Shown here in pieces: positions 1-9,708 of a stretch of DNA of 64,000 nt. The notes beneath the pieces were generated by a model. That model saw nothing but the letters and a program-made list of their open reading frames with translations, searched no databases and was not told the origin of the DNA. Numbering within the stretch: position 1 is the first letter of the stretch; every line of letters starts with the position of its first letter. This DNA comes from Homalodisca vitripennis (taxonomy: Eukaryota; Arthropoda; Insecta; Hemiptera; Cicadellidae). Made by a program: the position numbers and the translations under genes. Where the stretch lies: contig NC_060213.1 in the NCBI RefSeq assembly GCF_021130785.1, positions 113,476,501-113,540,500 of the forward strand, written 5' to 3'.

Positions 1-302
1 TAACAATGCCACACGCTAGTACTCAGTTTGTTTATGAGTTCATTAACTTTGAAATTATCTTTGACGTTATTGGTGCCCATAAGCCTAATGTAGAAATGAA
101 CAGTAACACATGCCTACATCCATGGAATGACATGTATCACCTCAAAAATTGGTATTTAAAATATGAAAATGAGTCAAAAATAAATTATTTAGCTCCTCCA
201 GTAATTTATCTAGTTTCTGAAATAAATAAATAATACAGAGTTAATATTTAAGTTTATGAAACTGCTCCTTTAATTACTGCTTGTGCCTTATATACAAAAT
301 AC
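1..302. repeat. Direct repeat copy A (pair of 63699-64000)
   Basis: These 302 bases match the last 302 bases of the window at a constant offset of 63,698, with one substitution (A at 182, G at 63880). The true left edge is outside the window. It holds a 75-residue open frame (6-233) starting MPHASTQFVYEF that I do not recognise. The frame has no domain, signal peptide or repeat that I can see. Near-identity means a recent copying event, a large tandem or segmental duplication, or an assembly artefact. The sequence alone cannot separate these. Confidence 0.9.
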
Positions 303-959
303 CGGTATAAATATGTGGGAGTTGGCAATATTTACTAAATCTGTTAATAGCATCGTATTTCAAAGTTTTATCCTCCGTTATTAAATCTATATTATTATAT
401 GAAAATCTGATGTGTCACCTCATGATTTATGTGTAAATCACCCAATCAAGAAAATACTACTGGATAGAATGTACTAAAAGTTTACATGAAAATCCGTAGG
501 GTATCTGATACACAGAAGCTTATTCTTATATCAAAAATCCCTCAGGGCTGCATAAGAAATGCATTACATTAATAAATTTTATTAATTGAAAAACCCTGTT
601 ATATATAATTAACTGTTCTGTGTCAAAATTGCTATATGACAGTGCAGTCATAATTTAACTAATTTCACTATTTTTTTAAATTATTTAACAATTATAGTCT
701 TGAAAGAAAACAGTAAGCTTTATAGGAAAAAACCTCTTATTTAATATTTTTCTAGGATCACTGTTAAGCACAGAGTTTATCCAAATAATAAAAATTAAAA
801 GTTTTAAGAAATATATTTTTTTAACTTTACGATTGATCAAATATGAAGGATGCAATGCTAGATATCCTAGAAAATGTTTAATGTAATCTTTATCTAATTT
901 TAAATACCGATATAAAATCCATCTCATATGTCTTTTAACATAAATAGTCTTTACAGACT
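303..959. other. Non-coding A+T-rich stretch
   Basis: I see no conserved coding, RNA or repeat signal here. The short minus-strand frame at 685-927 is low complexity and looks like chance in A+T-rich DNA. Confidence 0.5.
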
Positions 960-965
960 TCTTCC

Positions 966-1345
966 AGCATCTTTATGGAAGAATGAGCAAACTTCCCTGG
1001 CTTCAACTCAGTTCAAACCGAGGATCTGGTGGAGATATGTAGATGACACTTTCGTCGTCTTTCCTGATGGAGACACTGAACGTTACAAGGTTTTGTCACA
1101 CGTTAACAGCATTTCTACCTCCATTCGCCTTACCGTGGAGGTAGATGTCCAAAATAAATACCCCTTTCTGGGTATATGTGTAGCAGACAAAGATGGGTTA
1201 AAATAAGAAACGAAAAACGTTGAATCAGATCTTTTAAAAAACGGATACTCTCAGTCTGTCATAAACAAGTGCAAAATAAACAAGACACAAATCCAAGAGA
1301 ATGATCCATCTTTGAGAATGAAAACAAATAAAATGTACGTACATG
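966..1345 (+). pseudogene. Penelope-type reverse transcriptase fragment
   Basis: The frame at 928-1203 encodes the palm motif region WWRYVDDTFVVFPDG (roughly residues 34-48), with the YVDD catalytic pair that binds metal in reverse transcriptases. PFLGICV follows, as is usual in Penelope-like enzymes. A stop comes right after DKDGLK. The same frame then resumes as KNVESDLLKNGYSQSVINKC, which is the region just before the endonuclease linker. The usual block between these two (the conserved histidine/lysine-rich VYRKPTHTDRYL-type segment) is missing, so about 50 residues appear to be deleted. Near 970-990 another frame reads IFMEE, which points to a frameshift at the 5' edge. RNA-templated synthesis would be the role of the intact enzyme; this piece cannot do it. 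Confidence 0.8.
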
Positions 1346-1349
1346 TTGA

Positions 1350-1800
1350 TCCCTTATGAGTCGCGATTATCGGAGAAAATTAGAAGAGTAGGCAGGAAAT
1401 ATAATACTAGAACCGCTTTTTGAACACAAAACCTCTCAGACAAAGTCTCGTTAAAAAAAAACAAAAAAAATGGCACAGAGGACTCGTAAAACTGTGTTTA
1501 AAGAATAACATGTACTAGGGAAGACATAGGCGAGAGAAAAAGACCATAGGCGACTAAATGTGAGAATTAAAGAATATAAAGACATTAAGAAATTAGGGCT
1601 AGTGGAAAAGTCTAAAATTGCTCAAAATTGCTGGTCTGAAAATCAACAGATGAAATGGGATGAAGCCAACATAGCTCACTGCGAGGAAAAACGCAAACTA
1701 ATGAAGCCTTCATACATAAAATTAGCAAGTCAGCCGCTATAAGTAAACCTTCGGTTGAGGTTAGACCACTTTTGAGTACCAATATTAAAAAAGAAATAAC
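1350..1800 (+). pseudogene. GIY-YIG endonuclease remnant of PLE copy 1
   Basis: The translation in shifting frames parallels the intact domain of the second PLE: SRLSEKIRRVGRKYN, then DIGERKRP, then EKSKIAQNCWSENQQMKWDEA (reading 1560-1742 for the last part). The YIG tyrosine is replaced by aspartate (DIGE instead of YIGE). There are stops between blocks and a short deletion before the glutamate-bearing segment. The domain is therefore dead. In intact PLEs it makes the DNA cut that primes insertion. Confidence 0.75.
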
Positions 1801-2203
1801 AAGTAAACTTAAAATGATTATAACAATCAAACAAACCTCAACGAACAATATTCGCACACACACCATGACACTAAGGCCTATGACCAAAACTTAGGGCCGG
1901 AAGCGGCTTTCCTTTACTCCTTGCCATCCTAGCCTTCGCCTTCTGTCCCATTGCTTCAGATGACACTACACGGTGCCGATGGAAGAGCCGACATCGCCAT
2001 TCTTGTTAGTATCCCACTGTAGACTGTGCTAGTGTGATTTTGCGATTATTAGCCTCGTACTTGTGATTTGTGTTCGGGACTTGCATTTTGTGCAGAACAA
2101 CGCCTTTACTGGACTCCAAGCAGCTTTTGGGTATTTTGAACCGTTTCTTTCCCTTCTTATTTATTTCTTTTCGTTATTTTTGTATGTATGAATACCTCCC
2201 CAA

Positions 2204-2300
2204 CCTGACAAAGAGGATAGATTCCAATCCTCGAAACGCTGTGTTATATCTTTTATAACCTATAACGATGGCAAATGTCCAAAATCATATTATTCTTTCA
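2204..2300 (+). other. PLE 3' tail with hammerhead-like hairpin (copy 1)
   Basis: The order is CCTGACAAA, then a perfect 6-bp stem (GAGGAT at 2213-2218 with ATCCTC at 2227-2232), then GAAACG, then GATGGCAAATGTCC about 25 bases on. The same layout with a different stem sequence occurs at 4165-4200. PLEs are known to carry hammerhead ribozyme motifs, whose core is CUGANGA, stem II, GAAA. Here the first box is CTGACAA rather than CTGANGA, so activity is doubtful. Confidence 0.55.
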
Positions 2301-2340
2301 AACCTTCCATCATCAATAACAAACTTAAAACACAGAATAA

Positions 2341-3151
2341 GAGCATTTGATAAGAAATGAAGTTCATCCACTAATTCTCTATTTTGTTTGTACGACTAAA
2401 AGTAAGAAAGGACTACATAGTCCTGATAGTCCTGACTTCACATTCATAAAACGATAAATTATTCATATCTTTGGGAAATCAATTAAAAAACATTACATAG
2501 CCAATAGCCTGTATTTTTTAATTAAAAATTATTTTATATTCTTATTTATCCATTGCATATTGAACGCAATTTTTACTTTTAGCTATTGTTACTATTCTAT
2601 GTACTTGAATAGTGATAATGATTTAGAAAAGGAAACTGACGTGAATGATTTCAAAATAATTATTCCTTTTTTCCAGATATCAGAGAGTGAAACACTACTT
2701 GTTGAAGAAAAAACAAGCATATTAAATTAATGTTTCAGGATTCATCCAGGAAAATTTGTCGTGTAAAAGAGGAACGAGCTCTTTTGTCCTGGACCGACCC
2801 GAAAGTGTCACTTCAAGTTTGACAAGGATCTATTATGAACGTCGGAAAGTTCTGATTGTACGTAAAAAAATATTTAACGACTCTCGCAATTCTGTATGGA
2901 AATTATTCTAGCTCTGGCCCGTCACTCAAATTTAAAATGTTTCAACACAAACATATTTCTGTATTCACAAAGAAAGCTGTTTCACATTTATTTATGTTTG
3001 ACTGAACACTGGAATTGGAAATAAAGAGTTTCACAAATTTTGCAATGTATAATTTCATCTTTAATGTTTCAATAGCACGATATTTACAAGCTAGCTGAAC
3101 ACAATAGAAGATCGATTTTATATTACTTTTAGTTACGTTGTAATCTTATAG
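2341..3151. other. Spacer between the two PLE copies
   Basis: I see no coding or repeat signal, apart from the target-site copy that begins at 3152. Confidence 0.5.
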
Positions 3152-3173
3152 CGAAACACCGCACCTTAAAATT
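3152..3173. repeat. Left target-site duplication of PLE copy 2
   Basis: These 22 bases are identical to 4264-4285. The base before each copy differs (G at 3151, A at 4263), so the repeat starts exactly here. Confidence 0.85.
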
Positions 3174-3179
3174 TATTTT

Positions 3180-3962
3180 AAGGTATATGGATACCCTCAA
3201 TTAGTAATTAATAAGTGCAAACGAACCAGAAGAATCATTCCTGAGGCAGAAAAACAGAATTGTGATAAGTTTGCGTTTATGTCAATCCCTTATGTGCCGG
3301 GATTATCGGAGAAAATTAGAAGAGTAGGTAGAAAGTACAACATTAGAACCGCGTTTAAAACACACAACACTCTTAGACAAAGTCTCGTAAAAACAAAACC
3401 AAAAAATGGCACACAGGATTCCAAAAACTGTGTTTACAGTATAAAATGTAGCTGCAATAGGGAATACATAGGCGAGACAAAAAGACCACTAAACGTAAGG
3501 ATAAAAGAACACAAAGAAAACACGAGAAAGGGTTTCACAGAAAAGTCAAAAATTGCACACCATTGTTGGTCCGAAGACCATCATATGAATTGGGATGAAG
3601 CCCACATAATACATCGGGAACCACATTTCTTCAAAAGGAAATTAATTGAGGCAACATACATTAAATTGGCAGACCAACCAATCAGTCAACCATCAGTCGA
3701 GATTAGGCCGCTTTGGTTGCCAATTCTAAAAAATGAACTAAAGAGAAAACCAAAAGTATCAAACGGATCGGATATTTGTAATAAACCAATGCGGAGTCAC
3801 AATATGGTTTTTAAGAAGTTCATCTCGCATGAACCACTAATAACGAAAGGGCCCATTCCTGTTCCCCTTCCCTTGTATTTCCGCCATCTTGTTTTAGCCA
3901 GCCGTCACGATTACCATTGGCTAGTCCTTCTGGTCAGTCGTAGGTGGTTAGTAGACGAGTGA
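3180..3962 (+). CDS. GIY-YIG endonuclease of a Penelope-like element (5' partial)
   Basis: An open frame with family homology runs from about 3180, upstream of the first ATG at 3279, so the ATG is not the native start. It begins VYGYPQLVINKCKRTRR, the linker after the reverse transcriptase. The linker then has IPYVPGLSEKIRRVGRKY. The GIY-YIG core follows: VYSIKCSCNREYIGETKRP, with both tyrosines. The likely catalytic arginine is in NVRIKEHK, a conserved histidine pair in IAHHCWSEDHHMNWDEA, and the likely catalytic glutamate in FFKRKLIEATYI. In PLEs this domain nicks target DNA for target-primed reverse transcription. All key residues look present, but without the reverse transcriptase and a promoter the copy cannot move by itself. 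Residues after about PLWLPIL are probably the ragged C-terminus or read-through. Confidence 0.8.
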   Translation, partial: KVYGYPQLVINKCKRTRRIIPEAEKQNCDKFAFMSIPYVPGLSEKIRRVGRKYNIRTAFKTHNTLRQSLVKTKPKNGTQDSKNCVYSIKCSCNREYIGETKRPLNVRIKEHKENTRKGFTEKSKIAHHCWSEDHHMNWDEAHIIHREPHFFKRKLIEATYIKLADQPISQPSVEIRPLWLPILKNELKRKPKVSNGSDICNKPMRSHNMVFKKFISHEPLITKGPIPVPLPLYFRHLVLASRHDYHWLVLLVSRRWLVDE

Positions 3963-4164
3963 AGACGTATTGTGACCTGTATTCCGTAGTTTAGTTAATG
4001 ATTAGTGTTTTGTGTAGTTTTGTATTAAGTGCATGTCTTTAGTGTTAGTGAAGTTGACAAACAACATGTAGGTTGTGATTCCTGACTTAGGCGTGTCACA
4101 ACGCTTTAGTAAGATTTGTTTATTTTAACCTAGTTTGTAATTATGTATTAGGTTAGTTCTTTAC

Positions 4165-4200
4165 CTGAAGAAGAGATCAGATTGCAGATCTCGAAACGTA
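4165..4200 (+). other. Hammerhead-like hairpin in PLE 3' tail (copy 2)
   Basis: The order is CTGAAGA (4166-4172), one A, stem GAGATC (4174-4179), an 8-base loop, stem GATCTC (4188-4193), then GAAACG. CTGANGA and GAAA around a hairpin is the hammerhead core layout. One extra A sits between the first box and the stem. Cleavage is not shown. Confidence 0.5.
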
Positions 4201-4263
4201 GTGTTACTGTTTTCTTGTTTCACTGAACGATAGCAAATGTCCGGAAAAATCATGTTTCCTTCA

Positions 4264-4285
4264 CGAAACACCGCACCTTAAAATT
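4264..4285. repeat. Right target-site duplication of PLE copy 2
   Basis: This is the perfect 22-base partner of 3152-3173. It follows directly on the PLE tail. Confidence 0.85.
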
Positions 4286-5685
4286 ATTATAAAAAAGACT
4301 TAAAAATCTTAATAGCTTAGTTATTTTTTTGTATTAATTTAAAAATAACTGTTATATCGTGCCAAAATACTATAGTTGAAGTTGGTTGTTGTAAAATTAT
4401 AAAACTATTAAAATTATTAATATAGTTATACTATGAATATCTTTTAAAATGTGTTTCCATTCATGAAAATATCCACATTTGTATGTTTGTATTTTAAACT
4501 CCTTGACAACAAAAAACTGGAGAAAAAGAACTTGGAAAACAGAAAGTAGGATAGGACGTTACGATCAACGAAACGAGACATGAGTTTTAGTGATTAACAG
4601 AATTAGTTGTTTTGGTCAACGGATGTATAACATTTTCTTATTATTCTGTGTATACTATATATTATGTTATAACTGTGGTGAAAGGTATTATTATTCGATG
4701 GTTTAAATATAAACTTTCTATGTGATGGTTAAATTTGTCAAGCTAATAAGCCTTGTACCACAGAGTTTAAGAATTAAGTAGATTAAGTAGAAAAATAACA
4801 ACGCAATTATTAAGGTAAAATGATTGTAAAAATAATAATTATAAATAATGCGTGATGATGTCCACATTGAAGCCACTCCTTGAAAGTGGCATTATCTTCT
4901 TCTTTGAGATGGTAATCGGAAATGGTTCTCAAAGGGAAGAGAGATGTCGGATGCTTTTCGGTAGGGGTGGAAGACTCAAAGGATTGTATTTACCTTATTC
5001 TACAAAAACAAATTATATATAGATTCTTGTAGTGAAATAACAGCGTAAGAAATACATTTTTTACTTTACTATCGCTCTATCTTTTACATAAATTCTTGAA
5101 TAAATTATCCTGTTTTTAAAACGTGAGTATAACTTCTATAAACAGTGTCTATAATATGTTAAATCAAAGTTTATAAATATTTTGTTTGGTAAATAAAAAA
5201 CAAATGGGAAATAACGAAACATTTATTATTTTCCTTCTACCTACCAATATGTTTTTACAAACACAAGTATGTTTATCTTTATAGCGGCTTTTCCACGTCT
5301 TAAATTCAAATTTGACACAAATTTTGGCTTATTAAAATTTGGATTTGATTTATTATTAATATTTAAACTTTAATATCTGAAGACATATATTTATATTAAA
5401 TATTGTTTTTTAGGCGTTTGAAAGTTTTAATATGTTTACGAAATTGATACCTGGAAAAATTATTTCGGTTATTGCAATTACTTCTATTATTTTGAATTTT
5501 TATTCAATGTAAGTGTATAAAACATAGGCTACTTTTTATATATGTTATTTATATATGTTTAATAAATTGTAAAGAATGTATGCAGGCAGACATAAAAGGA
5601 TATTAGAGGCAGATTAAAGTAACATTGGGTTATACTTTCATTTAATCTTGAATCTTTTGATCTAGTGAGTTCTGATGAAACTGAG
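4286..5685. other. Non-coding A+T-rich stretch
   Basis: I see no gene, RNA or repeat that I can support. Confidence 0.5.
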
Positions 5686-5794
<109 letters not shown>

Positions 5795-5809
5795 TGTTGC
5801 GCGCGCGCG

Positions 5810-7219
5810 AAAGATTGTTTAAAATCATACTAAAAGGGAAAATCCTTTCCAACCAGAACACGTTATACTAAAATGCTCATAGTCATATTAGTAATTGGTA
5901 AACATGAAATATATTTAAACATTTATTTTTAAGAATATCTTCCCAAATCATGTACTCCCATTGAAATTTTTTAATTAAATATTTTATATTGGTTTCGGCG
6001 CCTTTTATTACTACCATTATGCAACAATCTAACAATTAAACAACATAACAGGGATATAATATTGGGTATAAATACAATATAATAATATTTCACATCACAT
6101 ACCATGCACCAGGCCCCTTGTGCATTATTTTACACAGTTCCTTTTAAAATTTAATTATTTTGCATTTGTTGTTTATGGTTTAGCGGCAGTATCAATATGT
6201 TTGTTCCAGACCAACTTCAAACAACCCTTTCAGTTTTGACAGAGCTCAGTGATAAATGTTAAATGTGTTGTTCTGTTTTGGTAATGATCCGCTGTTTGAA
6301 CCACATTGTTATTCATTGCCCTTTCACACAAAGCTATCTTTATAAATTTAAAACAGCTTCACCAAAACTTATTACACCAAGTTTTTACAAGTCCGCCCGC
6401 CATTTTACTGTTAGATTAGAGAAATGTTAGTAATGAGTTTCATGATCCATCGCTCACATTACAATTCTCATTCCTGCAACTTTTGACTCAAAGCCGTATC
6501 TATAAACTTAGATAGTTACAACGGAAACATTGTAAACAGTGTTAACAAAGTCCTCCCGCTATTTCAAAGTAAGTGTAGAACTAATAGACACTATAATTGT
6601 AGGTGATGAGTGCCATGTTTGTAAGAAGCAGTTATAATAAAATTACATTCATTTTACCCTATAAAAACTATGTTGAATTCACTTTTACGCCCTTAATGAC
6701 GCGATGGGCTGGGGAATTTCATTTTCTCCAGTATGTTAATGTCAAGAACGATTTGAAATATAGATGATTGATTTAAGCTTCGATTCTACATATAAAATAT
6801 CAAGTTTAACGGTCATGCATGTCTAACCATAGGATTTTGATGGACGTAGGTAGTCATTTACGTTGGACTTATGGGTATTCTTGGTGGCAAGAGAAGATCA
6901 GAGAAGAAATTCATTTATAAAAAGCCTGGATAAATAATTACGTTCAATATGAAATAATAACATGTCATTTAGCCTAATGAAATGAGATATAGATTAGAAT
7001 TTGCCACACTGCACGTGGTCCGGCGTACTCCTTCTTAAAATAACCTATTATTTATTCGTAACAACTAATAAAAAATATATATAAAAAACAAAAAATGGCT
7101 TTCGATACGTATCTAATGTACGTTTATTATAGGAGGTCTCACAAGTTCTACGAACACAAATACGCATGTAAAAATGATTCAGGTTAAACATTGTTCTTAA
7201 GTGTGTAACATGAAGAAAC
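5810..7219. other. Non-coding stretch
   Basis: Nothing supportable was seen. Frames are short and base composition is A+T-rich. Confidence 0.5.
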
Positions 7220-7348
7220 AGCTCGATAACAACCAACACTCGATAACAACCAACACTCGATAACAACCAACACTCGATAACAACCAACACTCGATAACAA
7301 CCAACACTCGATAACAACCAACACTCGATAACAACCAACACTCGATAA
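7220..7348. repeat. 17-bp minisatellite, about 7.5 units
   Basis: The unit CACTCGATAACAACCAA is repeated in tandem with almost no divergence. The last unit breaks into CTCGATAAACAATAC. Such perfect short arrays are usually length-variable between individuals. The minus-strand frame of 138 residues across it simply translates the repeat and is not a gene. Confidence 0.95.
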
Positions 7349-7349
7349 A

Positions 7350-8800
7350 CAATACTTGTAAAGGGATTTATATATTTTAAGGGATATGAAATTATTAATA
7401 AAAATTTATGTCTAATGAATCGATCGCCGTAGGAAAGGATCTTTCGTAAAACAAAGAGAAACAAACATCCGCCGTAAGAATGTAAAAGACTGGCGTACCA
7501 ACATGTAAGTTTAGAGTATGTTATGTAAGGTTTGGCATTGGATTATGTAAGGTAGTAGTTAGATTCTACTATAGACAGTCTGATTTAGGAGTTCACCAAG
7601 GCTTACGTTCATTAGGCTTGGCTAACGTGAGAGCATTGTCTTAATAGGTTCCATCGGCAATACAACAAACCAACATGAACTAAAACATGTCTTATTTATA
7701 TCAAAATTCAATTACTTTGTGAGCATTTTAAAGAACAACATCAACAACAAACAAAACAACAACAAAAAACAAACATCAGAAATCAAAAATGTATATTAAT
7801 CATATAATAATTTTAATATTAAGCATAATTAAAATATAATATTGGTTTCTACATTGCAAGTCATATTTTCTTAATTTTAGTTGCAAGTTTTAATGTTAAC
7901 ATTATATTCGTAATTATTTTATTTAAGATAAACTCCATTCACAAACTAGGCAAGGAAACATTTTTCTGTTAAAATCTCTAATTTACATAAATTATATAAA
8001 ATGTATAAATATCTGTTTGAAAACAACCTGTTAATTTGTTTTATATACATGATCATTTAAATAATTACTGATACTGGTATCTTGCAAAATTGAAATGAAA
8101 CATACTAAGATGATTGACAATGTTCTGATATTGTCTAATGATACGTTTTATAAATAAATACATTCCTTAACTTACAGATTTTCACTGGACTTAAACACAA
8201 GACTATAAAGTCTAGAGTATTTTCTGTCGCACACGAACACGCGCATACCCGACTTTTCGTTATGTTCGAACTCTGGATGAGGACTGCCCTGATGTTGCGT
8301 GCATACAGTGTTTAGGAGAAAACCCGATCACGACTCTCGTGAATCTCTACTTAGTGGTTGGTGAGCACCAATATTTTTTGGTATCAGCATGTTTGATGTG
8401 AACTCCTATGGTGCTGTGTTATTATTTCCTGCTTGTTTAGCAGCGATATCTGAGCGGATATTTATCTTCTTACTTCCGGCGAATGTTTCCTTCGCTTTGT
8501 ACTGCGAAACATCCTTTCCTACAGCGATCTACTCTTTAGTAATTAATGAATATTTACTAATAATTACATGTCCCTTTCTAATATTCATAAGTATGTTTTG
8601 GAATCTATTCAATATAACCTGGTAAGAAGAAGAGAGCCATCAGGTGTAACTACCCAACCAAGGATTATTTCAGAAACTGCCTAAGTACAGGATAAGGCAT
8701 GGTTATGAAGACACTTACACTAATGCTGCATTGCAGCTCTCATAAATACACCTTTTAAATTTCGAATACAATTAAACCCAAAGAAGCCAACTTAATAAAT
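7350..8800. other. Non-coding stretch
   Basis: A 78-residue hydrophobic plus-strand frame (8389-8625) has no family I recognise and is probably chance. The patch at 8225-8300 is richer in G+C than its surroundings. Confidence 0.45.
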
Positions 8801-8802
8801 TA

Positions 8803-8945
8803 CTTTGTTTAAAGTTTGTTTTTGTCGATTGGTGACATTTAAAAGGGAAGGAGGATATTTTTGCCATCGTTATATTTCAATGCCGTTGTTATCCTTTTAT
8901 GCAACATATAAAAATGCCAAATGTCCGAAATCCTGCTACCTTTTG
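8803..8945. repeat. Two PLE 3'-tail fragments, head to head
   Basis: On the minus strand 8803-8875 reads ATAACGATGGCAA and ends in AACAAACTTTAAAC, like the PLE tail. On the plus strand 8895-8945 reads ATGCCAAATGTCCGAAAT, also the tail. The two pieces therefore lie in inverted orientation next to each other. Confidence 0.5.
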
Positions 8946-9616
8946 AAAAAAGTGAAAAATTTTGTTTTTGTTAGCTGACATCTAACTTGCTTCACATAAG
9001 AAACCTTTACACTGTAATACTGAATTTATTTCAATGTACAAATGTATTTAATAATAACGTGTTAACCTAAGACTGGTAACACAGTATCAACGCTTAAAAC
9101 CATTTTCATCGACGATAAGTTTGTAATTATATTACAAATTAACATTATATGGTAATGCCTACTTTGAATATTACAAAATATTTTATGTTAAAATATTTAA
9201 TTTCCTAGGTTTAAAATTCATATAAAACCATAAATGTTTAATACAGCAGCTTTATAACTTGTTATAAGTGAAATAAATTGAAGACAAATCTTTAAAATTA
9301 AATAATCCATAAAAAAGGTTCACAAATTATTTTTCATTATACTATGTTCTCGTATAATTACTTGATAACAATTATATTTTGTAAAACACAATCTACGGAT
9401 AGTAATTTCGTTCTCAACTTGTTTTTGAGTTATTTAGAAGCCTACTAAGTGGAATATCAAACTCTACTGAACTGCGAGTATATGAACTTATAAAGTATTA
9501 TACTTACAAAAATAAAATAAAATACTGTCTGACCTCCAATGTTTTAAAACTAAGCTTACTGTGGGAGACTGTAATAACCCACGATAAATTCCGGGATAAG
9601 TCTATAACTTGAGGTG
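8946..9616. other. Non-coding stretch
   Basis: I see no coding or repeat signal. Confidence 0.5.
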
Positions 9617-9708
9617 GGGTAGTAAAATAAAGGTAAACCGCAAGGAGCTTTTATAGCAACCCGATACGTGCGGTTTGCTTTATACATGTTTAGAAATAGT
9701 GGTAGTAA
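9617..9708 (+). repeat. Diverged solo monomer of the 107-bp satellite
   Basis: It shares the order of blocks with the array at 21024-21780: GTAAAATA, AAGGAGCTTTTATA-GCAA (array: GAGGAGTTTATACAGCAA), ACGTG, TGCTTT, CATGTTTA, and TAGTGGTAGT (array: TAGTGTAGTT). It is a single copy 11 kb from the array and clearly older. Confidence 0.65.

Larger units (their letters stand above)
960..2340 (+). mobile_element. Penelope-like retroelement, decayed 5'-truncated copy
   Basis: This is a PLE in plus orientation. In order it has the C-terminal part of the reverse transcriptase, the linker, a GIY-YIG endonuclease, and an untranslated tail. Several stretches align directly with the better-preserved copy at 3174-4263, for example the block at 1357-1410 against 3299-3350, and the tail at 2204-2300 against 4165-4260. 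The 5' part of the reverse transcriptase is absent, as expected of a truncated insertion. Multiple stops and frameshifts make it non-functional. Its 3' tail carries the same hairpin followed by GAAACG as the other copy. I found no clear target-site duplication, so both outer limits are approximate. Confidence 0.8.
3174..4263 (+). mobile_element. Penelope-like retroelement, 5'-truncated, with TSD
   Basis: The insertion is bounded by a perfect 22-bp direct repeat, beginning CGAAACACCGCACC, at 3152-3173 and 4264-4285. It is about 1.09 kb long and keeps only the linker, the GIY-YIG endonuclease and the 3' tail. The whole reverse transcriptase is lost through 5' truncation. The tail includes the hairpin at 4165-4200 and the motif GCAAATGTCCGG at about 4231. 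A perfect duplication and an open endonuclease frame suggest a younger insertion than copy 1. Confidence 0.85.

Noticed and set aside
7220..7348. Possible CRISPR array
   Set aside because: Units are directly adjacent with no unique spacers, and the DNA is eukaryotic. It is a minisatellite.
7048..7464. 138-residue minus-strand frame with an internal repeat
   Set aside because: The repeated peptide is the 17-bp minisatellite read through. 17 is not a multiple of three, so the peptide repeats every three units by arithmetic only.
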